Below, one piece after another: positions 26,082 to 33,331 of a DNA stretch of 37,205 nt; the first letter of the stretch is position 1; each line of letters begins with the position of its first letter. The DNA comes from OLB6 sp964493635. GTDB taxonomy: Bacteria; Bacteroidota; Ignavibacteria; Kapaibacteriales; Kapaibacteriaceae. The notes beneath the pieces are model-generated. The model worked only from the letters and a program-made list of their open reading frames with translations, was not told where the DNA came from and did not search any database. The DNA lies in NCBI GenBank assembly GCA_964493635.1, contig CAZBOW010000023.1, forward strand, positions 1 through 37,205. The letters are read 5' to 3'. The position numbers and the translations under genes were made by a program.

Positions 26082-26106
26082 AAACGCCCCTGCATGGGGC
26101 GTTTTT
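26082..26106 (+). terminator. rplU-rpmA terminator
   Basis: AAACGCCCC (26082-26090), loop TGCAT and GGGGCGTTT (26096-26104), followed by further T residues: a textbook intrinsic terminator. Confidence 0.9.
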
Positions 26107-26135
26107 TGTTCCACACATAACCCTTCCAGTCCATC

Positions 26136-27116
26136 ATGAAAACACCCGTTCGTGTAGCCGTTACCGGCGCAGCCGGTCAAATTGGATACTCACTTCTGTT
26201 CCGCATTGCCAATGGCGACATGCTTGGTAAGGATCAGCCGGTTATTCTTCAGCTTCTTGAGCTCACTCCTGCGCTCGACGCTCTGCGGGGTGTTGCCATG
26301 GAGTTGGATGACTGCGCCTTTCCGCTCCTGCACGGTATCGTCCAGTCCGACGATCCTCGCGTTGCATTCAAGGATGCCGACTATGCCTTGTTGGTAGGCG
26401 CCCGCCCTCGGTCGAAAGGCATGGAGCGGAAGGACCTCCTTGAGGCGAACGCACAGATCTTCACGGTCCAAGGTGCAGCGCTGAACGACGTTGCCAATCC
26501 AAATGTGAAGGTAGTGGTGGTTGGAAACCCTGCCAACACGAACGCCCTCATCACGCAGATGAGCGCACCGAAGCTCAACCCGGCAAACATCACCGCCCTG
26601 CTGCGACTCGACCACAACCGCGCGCTCTCCCAGATCGCCGCCCGCACAGGATTGCACACATCGGCGATGCGTAAGATGATCGTATGGGGCAATCACTCCG
26701 TAACCCAGTACCCCGACATCTCTCAGTTGGAAGCACAGGGTCAGCCGGTATGGCCAATGATCAACGACCAAGCCTGGTACGAGTCCACGTTTATTCCTAC
26801 GGTTGCCAAGCGTGGTGCGGCCATCATCGAAGCTCGGGGATTGTCGTCGGCGGCCTCTGCTGCTAACGCTGCCATCGATCACATGCGCGACTGGGTATTG
26901 GGTACTGCCGATGGTGACTGGACCACCATGGGCATTCCGAGCGATGGATCGTATGGTATCCCAGAGGGCGTGGTCTACGGCTTCCCCGTAACCTGCAGCA
27001 ACGGAACGTATAGCATCGTGCAGGGACTGCCCATCAGCGAGTTCTCTCGGTCGATGATGGATGCTACGTACGCCGAGCTGCTCGAGGAGCGCAACGGCGT
27101 GCAGCATCTCTGGTAG
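26136..27116 (+). CDS. mdh: malate dehydrogenase
   Basis: The 326-residue NAD-dependent enzyme oxidises malate to oxaloacetate. The Rossmann motif GAAGQIGYSLL is at residues 11-21. The substrate loop GARPRSKGMERKDLL holds two of the substrate Arg residues. VVGNPANTNA, RLDHNRA (Asp of the relay) and WGNHSVTQYPD (catalytic His) follow. This pattern is that of the cytosolic/type 2 MDH group rather than the LDH-like MDHs common in classical Bacteroidota and Chlorobi. The N-terminus is chosen at the first ATG, 29 bp past the rpmA terminator. No promoter or Shine-Dalgarno is evident. The stop lies in a 15-bp triple repeat shared with the convergent gene. Confidence 0.96.
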   Translation: MKTPVRVAVTGAAGQIGYSLLFRIANGDMLGKDQPVILQLLELTPALDALRGVAMELDDCAFPLLHGIVQSDDPRVAFKDADYALLVGARPRSKGMERKDLLEANAQIFTVQGAALNDVANPNVKVVVVGNPANTNALITQMSAPKLNPANITALLRLDHNRALSQIAARTGLHTSAMRKMIVWGNHSVTQYPDISQLEAQGQPVWPMINDQAWYESTFIPTVAKRGAAIIEARGLSSAASAANAAIDHMRDWVLGTADGDWTTMGIPSDGSYGIPEGVVYGFPVTCSNGTYSIVQGLPISEFSRSMMDATYAELLEERNGVQHLW

Positions 27117-27158
27117 TCGTTATACCTGTAGTCGTTATACCTGTAGTCGTTATACCTG
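27114..27158. repeat. 15-bp triple repeat supplying stops to two convergent genes
   Basis: Three perfect copies of TAGTCGTTATACCTG (27114-27128, 27129-27143, 27144-27158). In the mdh frame each begins with TAG. In the opposite frame of the SixA-like gene each contains TAA (27150-27152, 27135-27137, 27120-27122). Both genes therefore end in triplicated in-frame stops. Confidence 0.95.
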
Positions 27159-27638
27159 CTTGGGTGTCCCGTAGAGCACCAACTCAGCATCGAATAGCTG
27201 TTTCCAATTCTCTGCGTTGGGAAAGCGGAGCACCGTTACGGCACACGTCGGCACGTCAACCGAGGTGCCCAACAGGTGTCCGATGAGATACGACAACGTT
27301 GGATTATGGCCAACCACCAGCACGCGTTGTGCGGTGGTTGGCACGATCCACGCTAGCAGATCCAGCAACGACTCCACCGTGGCATGGTACAGATCACGGG
27401 TATACACCACGTTCTGTGGGTCGGTTCCGTACTCGTTGATGAAGTATTCGGCTGTTGTTGCAGCGCGAACCGCTGTACTCGATAGAATCATGTCGGGAGC
27501 GGACACCTCACGATGAAGCCATGCTGCCATGCGTGGAGCATCACGCAGTCCCCGCTCGTTCAACGGCCGATCATGGTCGGAATCTAGCGGGTTGTCCCAG
27601 CTGGACTTCGCATGACGAATGACAATCAGCTCCTTCAT
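27150..27638 (-). CDS. SixA-like histidine phosphatase
   Basis: The 162-residue protein has the SixA size in the phosphoglycerate-mutase-like superfamily. The catalytic RHA motif is at residues 8-10 (IVIRHAKSSW), the second active-site His in VVGHNPTLS, and the usual DHDRPLNERG block between them. SixA proteins dephosphorylate His residues, as in phosphorelay or PTS proteins; some relatives act on small molecules. The ATG at 27638 fits the family; a GTG two codons upstream is possible. It begins directly after the stop of the upstream 198-residue protein, so translation is probably coupled. Confidence 0.9.
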   Translation of the reverse strand: MKELIVIRHAKSSWDNPLDSDHDRPLNERGLRDAPRMAAWLHREVSAPDMILSSTAVRAATTAEYFINEYGTDPQNVVYTRDLYHATVESLLDLLAWIVPTTAQRVLVVGHNPTLSYLIGHLLGTSVDVPTCAVTVLRFPNAENWKQLFDAELVLYGTPKQV

Positions 27639-27640
27639 GA

Positions 27641-28237
27641 TCACTGCGACCGTACTGTAAAGAGCAGGACTACCGTTGCCACGGCAGCAGCAACAAAGAT
27701 CATTGGCTCCATCACGGTATCCCAGAAACTGGTAGGGGGCTCTGGCATCTGTGCCGACGTGCAGCTGTGCTGTAGAGACTCCGCTGCTCGTGCCTCGGAT
27801 CTGGAGCAGACCACGGTGTCAACAATAGGTGTCATCGGAAGGACCTCATTGCTACCATTGCGCACGATGCGTGCGCCCACGTCCACTGTAATGATGCGCC
27901 GGACACTATCGGCAGCATCCACATTCTCGTACCGCATGGATACGTTACTGAATACCAGTGTGAGTGTGTCGGCGGACGTCATCGCCGTGCGCCCGACTTC
28001 CTGGTAGGTGGCGTACAACTCCTGACTTAACCACAACTGGTCGGGGTGATTCGTGGTGTACACCTGCGCCGGCATTGCAGGCACACGTTCGATCACTGCA
28101 CGGTAGAGTTCTCGCACCGCTCGCTGAATCACGTCAAGCGCGGGGCGAACGGGCTGTGCTTGAGGCCGGAAGCCCCCTACCAGCAATGCTGCCGCAAGAA
28201 GGACTGCAGCGCGATGGACAAGACGCAGCACCCTCAC
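27641..28237 (-). CDS. unknown protein with signal peptide and C-terminal membrane anchor
   Basis: No family is recognised for this 198-residue protein. It has an N-terminal signal or anchor helix (about 8-24). A moderately charged middle follows, with two cysteines 25 residues apart (CSRSEARAAESLQHSC...). A C-terminal hydrophobic helix (about 178-194) ends in VRSQ. The middle would lie in the periplasm, anchored at one or both ends. The start is GTG, overlapping the stop of the aminotransferase remnant by 4 bp, and its own stop abuts the SixA-like start, so the three genes form one transcript. An alternative function cannot be offered. Confidence 0.7.
   Translation of the reverse strand: MRVLRLVHRAAVLLAAALLVGGFRPQAQPVRPALDVIQRAVRELYRAVIERVPAMPAQVYTTNHPDQLWLSQELYATYQEVGRTAMTSADTLTLVFSNVSMRYENVDAADSVRRIITVDVGARIVRNGSNEVLPMTPIVDTVVCSRSEARAAESLQHSCTSAQMPEPPTSFWDTVMEPMIFVAAAVATVVLLFTVRSQ
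27732..27741 (+). repeat. GTAGGGGGCT copy 5
   Basis: Antisense to the 198-residue unknown gene; the coding strand reads Pro-Pro-Thr, a different frame from copies 2-4. Confidence 0.6.
28171..28180 (-). repeat. GTAGGGGGCT copy 6
   Basis: Same gene as copy 5 but on its coding strand, read as Val-Gly-Gly in the signal peptide. Confidence 0.6.
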
Positions 28238-28368
28238 ACAGACTCCGCATGGAGGGTACGTCGGAGTGTCATGAGTGCTGCTACCAGATGCTGTTCGTTG
28301 TCGTAGATGGCAGGTCGGATCCGCAGCGGCCTGCGACGACCACGGATGTATACACGTACGTGACTCAG
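28234..28368 (-). CDS. C-terminal remnant, probably a class V aminotransferase (NifS/SufS-like)
   Basis: Only the last 44 or so residues remain between the gap and the stop at 28234. The pattern PLRIRPAIYDNEQHLVAAL followed by a helix resembles the end of class V PLP-dependent enzymes (cysteine desulfurase/selenocysteine lyase type), where VRxSPHxYNTxEEIDxL is usual. It does not resemble a MurG C-terminus, even though the frame runs open through the N run into murG. The next gene overlaps its stop by 4 bp. The enzyme activity cannot be named from this fragment. Confidence 0.5.
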   Translation of the reverse strand: MSHVRVYIRGRRRPLRIRPAIYDNEQHLVAALMTLRRTLHAESV

Positions 28369-28468
28369 NNNNNNNNNNNNNNNNNNNNNNNNNNNNNNNN
28401 NNNNNNNNNNNNNNNNNNNNNNNNNNNNNNNNNNNNNNNNNNNNNNNNNNNNNNNNNNNNNNNNNNNN
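28369..28468. other. assembly gap (100 N)
   Basis: Exactly 100 unknown bases. On the reading given here it hides the end of murG and most of the following gene, so its true size may be about 1 kb or more. Confidence 0.99.
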
Positions 28469-29487
28469 ACCATCAGGGCTTCGATCAGATCGGCAATCGA
28501 GTCCATCAGATCGGCGTCGTCAACAACGATTGCCGCACCACTGCGCGCTACAATCTCGGCATTCCGGCGCTGTTCGTTGGTAGACGCGGATGGAAGCGGA
28601 ACCAGAAGTGCCGGAAGCCCCATTACGCCTAACTCGGCAATCGTTGTAGCACCGCTGCGGGACACCACCACATCGGCTGCCGCATAGGCCGTACCCATGG
28701 ATTCCAGAAATGGTGTTGTTACAACCTGGCTTTGGAGGTGCTCGGCTATCTGAGGCGTGAAGTCTGCACCGGTTTGCCAGATCACTTGAAACGATGGTGC
28801 CGTTTTGGTGACTGCCCATCGATGCACCATGGCCTGCACTGCCTGATTGATGCTGCGAGCACCAAGGCTTCCGCCCACAATGAGCACCGTTGGCGTCTCC
28901 TCGATCAAGCCGAGTTGCTGCCGGGCGGCTGCCTTCAATGGAGCTTGGAAGATCTGCTTTCGGACAGGATTTCCAAACACATGGATTCGCTCCGGTGAAA
29001 CGCCCTTGAACAATGCAACCGACTCCTGAAATGTTGCAACGACGGCAGTAGCCTTAGCCGCCAGAGCTGCATTTGTCTTGCCAGGATTGACATTCGATTC
29101 CATCAGTACCAGTGGTATTCCCAATCGGGTAGCAACTCGTCCAACAGGATACGAGATGTAGGCACCAGTGGCCAGCACCACATCGGGTTGAAATCGCTTC
29201 ATCACGCGCAATGCGATCAGCTCGGATGCAAGAATGCGCCATGGCAATGCCAGTGTGGCCCATCGAAACAGGCCGGTAAAGCCGCGAATCGGCATGGCTG
29301 TATACGAGTAGCCGTACCGGGGTATCAACGTTGCTTCCATCCGATTGGCACTACCCAGGAAGGTCACATCCAGCACACCTTCGGTATCCGTTTCCAGCTG
29401 CTCAACAACGGCAAGTGCCGGAAAAATGTGTCCGCCGGTGCCGCCGGCGGCAACGAGAAGGCGCAGTGGTCTGGATGCAGCAGTCAC
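28469..29487 (-). CDS. murG: MurG N-acetylglucosaminyltransferase, 3' end lost in a gap
   Basis: About 339 residues are visible out of about 360-370 expected. MurG adds GlcNAc from UDP-GlcNAc to lipid I on the inner face of the membrane, making lipid II. The N-terminal motif GGTGGHIFPALA, the acceptor-side NVNPGKTN block, the nucleotide loop IVGGSLGARSIN, and the donor-binding SRSGATTIAELGVMGLPALLVPLP with NEQRRNAE are all present. Translation starts at GTG (29487) with no Shine-Dalgarno. It lies apart from recognisable ftsW or murC genes, at least up to the gap. It is divergent from the SPOR gene, with 125 bp between starts. Confidence 0.94.
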
Positions 29488-29612
29488 GAAGTGATTGTAT
29501 CAGTGATGGTAACAGTGGGTGTAACGGTAATTGTTCCGGGTGTTGATTGTTCCGCCAAAATAGCCTGTTTAGCGTATTTTACCGGTCAGTCCTCTCACTC
29601 ACGGCATGCTTC

Positions 29613-30293
29613 ATGACTCGAGTTTTCCTGCTTCTATTGTTTGCACTGATGCCATGGTTTGTTGGGCGTGCGCAACCTGCCACCATCCCAACCTACATTC
29701 TGCAGATTGCCAAAGGCTGGCCGGATGATGCCAAAAAAGCGTTGCCCGACCTGCTCATTGACCGCCCGGACGACCCTGCTGTTCTGTTTTTGCATGCCAC
29801 GCTCGTAGAGGATGCCCAGCGCGCTCAACCTTTGCTGGAGCGCATCGTGCTACAGCATCCCACCAGCGAGTGGGCCGATGATGCCTTAGCGCGGATGATT
29901 CTCAACGCCTGTCTTACCAAGAACGTGGCGCAGGCCAAGGCCGACTATGAAAAGCTTCGTGATCAGTATGCCGATAGCCCCCTACTTCTCCTCTGTTACG
30001 ATGCCGTTCGTGCTACGGTCGGTGCTCCGGCACCACCTGCACCAGCTGCCGAGACTTCGTCGGGCTTGTTCACCATCAGTGCCGGGGTATTCTCCACCAA
30101 GGACGTCGCTCAGAAGCTCGTTGATGGCTTCACGGCAAAGCGCATGCGTGCGCGTGTGGCACCAAAGATGGTCAAGGGCAAGCAGATGTGGGCGGTTCAC
30201 GTAGGTGAGTATGCTACCGAAGCTGACGCCGCACGTGAGGTTCCACTTGTTGCAGGCGTGTGTAAGTGCACTCCTATTGTGGTTCAGCGCTGA
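29613..30293 (+). CDS. SPOR-domain periplasmic protein with TPR-like N-terminal half
   Basis: The 227-residue protein has a signal peptide (about 1-20, cleavage near GRAQP). A helical region at about 25-125 follows, with Ala/Leu-rich pairs resembling tetratricopeptide repeats (PDDPAVLFLHATL, SEWADDALARMIL). A short Ala/Pro linker (about 136-148) leads to a C-terminal SPOR domain (about 152-227), which in other proteins binds denuded peptidoglycan at division sites. The start at 29613 gives a proper signal peptide; the longer frame does not. The Wzi-like gene starts 5 bp after its stop, so the two are probably one operon. Confidence 0.82.
   Translation: MTRVFLLLLFALMPWFVGRAQPATIPTYILQIAKGWPDDAKKALPDLLIDRPDDPAVLFLHATLVEDAQRAQPLLERIVLQHPTSEWADDALARMILNACLTKNVAQAKADYEKLRDQYADSPLLLLCYDAVRATVGAPAPPAPAAETSSGLFTISAGVFSTKDVAQKLVDGFTAKRMRARVAPKMVKGKQMWAVHVGEYATEADAAREVPLVAGVCKCTPIVVQR
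29976..29985 (-). repeat. GTAGGGGGCT copy 7
   Basis: Antisense to the SPOR gene; the coding strand reads Ser-Pro-Leu. Confidence 0.6.
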
Positions 30294-30298
30294 TCTGC

Positions 30299-31948
30299 AT
30301 GATCCAGCACCGCATCCGCAGCTTCGTACTGCTGGCTCTGTTTACCGCTTTGATGTGGCAAGGGGCTCTGGCACAAAACGCTGATGTGTCGTCGGAACGC
30401 GTGTCCTACGATCTTCAACTGCTGCGCGTAGTTCAGGGCGATGCGCCAGTGGGGGCAGCCGCTGTATGGCCACAGTCCGTGTACGCGATCACCAACCAAG
30501 CCAATGATTCAGCGAATGCGTTTGGCCGATATCTGGCGGACTATTACGGCCCGACCGTCCTGAATTCGACCGCTCCAACCAATCATCGATTCCGCGCCGT
30601 AGTCGTTCACGACAGCCTTGTCCGTTTGCAGGGCGACCTTGCCGTGATGGTGCGTCCTGGAATCTACTCGGGTGATTCTGCGCAAGGTTCGTTTCTTCTG
30701 GCACGACCCTCTCTTCGCGTTCTGGGTTCGATGAGCGAACACCTCGGATTCTTCTTGGATATTTCCAATGGCCTGCGGCTCTCAGGAAATGCACGGTGGA
30801 TTGCTGCTACCGATCCAAGCCTGCAGCGCACGCTGAAGTTCACCATGGAAGACAGCTCGTTCTTTGATCGATACACGGGCTACGTGCAGTATCAAAACGA
30901 CTGGCTCCGCATTCGCTTCGGACGGGAGCCGATACAGTTCGGTTTTTCGCCCATCGACAACTTTGTGCACTCTCTTGATGCCCCGCTGTTGGATGGCGTT
31001 TTGATCGACCTTCCCTACAAGAGCTTCCGTTTTACGATGACACATTCGGCAGCCAATGGGGTCGACCCCACAGGACGTGTTGTGCCGATGAAGTTCGTTG
31101 CCTCGCATCGACTGGCCTTCGACCCAGCACCCTGGATCAGCGTGGCTGTCAGCGATATGATTGTGTACGCAAACCGCGGTGTCGACCTGGCCTACCTGAA
31201 CCCATTGGCCTTTTTTGTGAGCGCTGGGCTTGGCACCCAGGATCGGTCGGAAAACGACAACTCGCTCCTGGGTCTGGACGTCGCGATTCGGCCATGGAAG
31301 GGGGCGATCCTGTACGGTTCGCTCATTGCCGACGACATCAACTACGGTACACTCGGCGATACGTCGTACCTCGGAAACACCAACAAGTACGCCTACCAGC
31401 TGGGGGTCTCGCATGTGATTCCCGGCTCTGACTACCGCACCGGCTCGGCAACTCTAGCCACGCTGGAGTATGCACGCATTGATCCGTTCACGTTTTCGCA
31501 TCGGCGCAACTGGGCCAACTACACCACGCTAGGTGCACCGATTGGCTACAACATGCAATCCAACAGTGATCGCATTGCCCTGCAATTGAAGCACTGGTTT
31601 ACCCCCCGCACGTTTGTTCGACTGGACGCCGATTACACTCGCCACGGTGAGAATCTGCTGGATAGTGCCGGAAACATCGTCATGGGCGACAATCCCCGCT
31701 TTCCCGGTGCTATGGCTCCCATTGGCAACGTAGGGGGCAACATCCTGCGGGGCGATGGCGACGATCTGGTAGGAAATCGGTTTCTTCGGGGCAACGTAAG
31801 CTACCAGCGTCGGCTACAGCTGTGGTTCTCCGCCGAATGGTGGCCGAATGTATTTTCGGATCTGCGGCTGGGCTATACGAACCGGAACGGTGGCAACACT
31901 CCCGGCGAGTTTTTCTTTACATCCTTCGAGATACGCGTCGGTTATTAA
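30299..31948 (+). CDS. Wzi-like capsule assembly outer-membrane protein
   Basis: The 549-residue protein has a signal peptide (about 1-26, ending ALAQ) and a large predicted beta-barrel ending in Tyr. Its central part carries the pattern of the Caps_assemb_Wzi family: RFGREPIQFGFSP, then a HRL block (ASHRLAFDPAPW), a strand VAVSDMIVYANRG, and AYLNPLAFF. Wzi of Escherichia coli is an outer-membrane lectin that anchors capsule; Bacteroidota relatives are common and mostly unstudied. ATG 30299 follows the SPOR stop by 5 bp. No capsule-synthesis genes lie in the window. It is co-oriented with the Cache lipoprotein 20 bp downstream. Confidence 0.75.
   Translation: MIQHRIRSFVLLALFTALMWQGALAQNADVSSERVSYDLQLLRVVQGDAPVGAAAVWPQSVYAITNQANDSANAFGRYLADYYGPTVLNSTAPTNHRFRAVVVHDSLVRLQGDLAVMVRPGIYSGDSAQGSFLLARPSLRVLGSMSEHLGFFLDISNGLRLSGNARWIAATDPSLQRTLKFTMEDSSFFDRYTGYVQYQNDWLRIRFGREPIQFGFSPIDNFVHSLDAPLLDGVLIDLPYKSFRFTMTHSAANGVDPTGRVVPMKFVASHRLAFDPAPWISVAVSDMIVYANRGVDLAYLNPLAFFVSAGLGTQDRSENDNSLLGLDVAIRPWKGAILYGSLIADDINYGTLGDTSYLGNTNKYAYQLGVSHVIPGSDYRTGSATLATLEYARIDPFTFSHRRNWANYTTLGAPIGYNMQSNSDRIALQLKHWFTPRTFVRLDADYTRHGENLLDSAGNIVMGDNPRFPGAMAPIGNVGGNILRGDGDDLVGNRFLRGNVSYQRRLQLWFSAEWWPNVFSDLRLGYTNRNGGNTPGEFFFTSFEIRVGY
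31730..31739 (+). repeat. GTAGGGGGC copy 8 (last base A)
   Basis: Within the Wzi-like gene on its coding strand, read as Val-Gly-Gly. Confidence 0.6.
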
Positions 31949-31968
31949 CTCCATCACTTTGCAGTACT

Positions 31969-32463
31969 ATGCGCACACTAACGTACATCGTTTCAATCGG
32001 CGTAGCCATTCTCACCATCGGCTGCTCATCATCAACGAATCCTGAATCTGCCGAGCAGCGCATTGAACGTGAGCTACGTTCCTTCGTGGAGGTGCTCGAA
32101 TTGAACCCCAGCGTTGCCGATACGGCCCTATCAACGATGATCCGGATCTACCTTTTGGAGCACGATGGTGCCTTCTATGGCTCCACAGTGTGCGTACTGG
32201 ATAGTGCGGGAAAAGCCGTGTACAGCCCGTACTGGTACCGCTTGGCTGCAGGGGGCGTTCAGTACAAGGACCTCGCTGCCGAAACCAGCTACGACATCAA
32301 TCAACAGGAATGGCTTACAAAACCAATTCAGACACGCGGGGAAGTATGGAGTGAGCCATACTTCGATGCCGGTGGAGGCGAAATCTGGATGAAGACGCTG
32401 TCGATACCCGTGTTTCGGGACGGTGCATTAGTTGCCGTTGCAACAACCGACCTAGCCCTTTAA
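31969..32463 (+). CDS. lipoprotein with a Cache-like sensory domain
   Basis: The 164-residue protein has a lipobox at ILTIGC (Cys19). The mature part is short and ends with a pattern typical of extracellular Cache domains: tryptophan before a Pro-Tyr (EVWSEPYFDAGGGE), a strand (IWMKTLSIPVF), then RDGALVAVATTDLAL. Cache domains normally sit in membrane receptors with a cytoplasmic output; here no transmembrane or output domain is present. The ATG at 31969 is chosen because it gives the lipoprotein signal. It follows the Wzi-like gene by 20 bp. Its TAA shares the palindrome TTAA with the stop of the convergent Omp28 gene. Family assignment is by motif only. Confidence 0.65.
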   Translation: MRTLTYIVSIGVAILTIGCSSSTNPESAEQRIERELRSFVEVLELNPSVADTALSTMIRIYLLEHDGAFYGSTVCVLDSAGKAVYSPYWYRLAAGGVQYKDLAAETSYDINQQEWLTKPIQTRGEVWSEPYFDAGGGEIWMKTLSIPVFRDGALVAVATTDLAL

Positions 32464-33320
32464 GCCGGAATCACCGGAACCGAAATCACCTGGATCACTT
32501 CCTTGGTGTCCGGATTGTTGTACCGGTGGACAAACAACACCAAATGACAGTTCTCTGGCTTCCAGTTCTTGTTGGCAGGGAAGGTGTACTGTAGTTGCTT
32601 TTGAATCTTCGTCCCTGGGGCGATGGCCGTTGGTGAGACTTGCTCACCCCACGTACCACTCAGCGAAGCACGTAGAACGTGGTCGAATGCAAAATCCTTC
32701 ACGTGCGACGGATTGACGCGGTAATCAAGCTGATCTCCCACCAGTCCATCTTCAATCAGGTAGCCCACAAGGTAGTTGTCGGGATCTCCAGCGGTGAGGT
32801 ACTGCAGTTCAACGGAGGCCGTTACGGTGCGCGTTGCGGCATCCCACTGGGTGCTGGCCGTGATCCCCATCTCTGGAGCACGCTCCAACTCCTGTGCCGT
32901 TGCAGAGGCCCAATCTTGTACGCTCAAGATGAACTTGCCGTTTCGCTCTTTGCGGTTGACAAGACCGTTGGGATTACCCGCTCGACTATTTCCGAAGGCC
33001 GTATTGAGTTCCTCACCCTCGGGTGAGCGCCAGTCGATCGGATACTCCGAATTCGTGCGGGCGAAGTGACCGGAGTGCACGGCCACGACAATCACGCGCT
33101 TCTTTCCGTAGAGCGTTTGAATCTCCTTGGCGCGATCGGCTGCTGCCGGACAGTTGCCGCATAGGTGACCAGTGTAGTCCTCCAGTAGCACATTCTGCAC
33201 AACTGTTTCATTTGTGTCCGGTAGTGGCACGACCGGTTGTTCCAGAGGGTCGGTGACGATGTCGCAACTGGTTGCCAGTATCGCAGCACCAAGGATCGTT
33301 ACGATCAACCACTGTTTCAT
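32460..33320 (-). CDS. Omp28-family lipoprotein with CxxC
   Basis: The 286-residue protein has a lipobox at LATSC (Cys19). The mature N-terminus carries VLLEDYTGHLCGNCPAAA, with Cys54-Gly-Asn-Cys57 at the position of a thioredoxin-like active site, followed by a thioredoxin-fold stretch (RVIVVAVHSGHF). The C-terminal half is beta-rich. It belongs to the Omp28 outer-membrane lipoprotein family of Bacteroidota. The ATG at 33320 is supported by AAGGAG 7 nt upstream. It lies 11 bp after the DUF6029 stop and is last in the TlpA-DUF6029-Omp28 set. Whether the CxxC is redox-active is inference. Confidence 0.88.
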   Translation of the reverse strand: MKQWLIVTILGAAILATSCDIVTDPLEQPVVPLPDTNETVVQNVLLEDYTGHLCGNCPAAADRAKEIQTLYGKKRVIVVAVHSGHFARTNSEYPIDWRSPEGEELNTAFGNSRAGNPNGLVNRKERNGKFILSVQDWASATAQELERAPEMGITASTQWDAATRTVTASVELQYLTAGDPDNYLVGYLIEDGLVGDQLDYRVNPSHVKDFAFDHVLRASLSGTWGEQVSPTAIAPGTKIQKQLQYTFPANKNWKPENCHLVLFVHRYNNPDTKEVIQVISVPVIPA

Positions 33321-33331
33321 CACATTACTCC

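Noticed and set aside
26190..27107. 305-codon minus-strand frame
   Set aside because: Antisense to mdh throughout. mdh has all catalytic motifs; the antisense product has none.
15076..27158. CRISPR array
   Set aside because: Repeats are 6-15 bp, tandem without spacers or isolated, and no cas genes are present.
29488..29545. GTAAC-type imperfect repeats before murG
   Set aside because: The units are irregular and differ at several bases, so a true tandem array cannot be supported.
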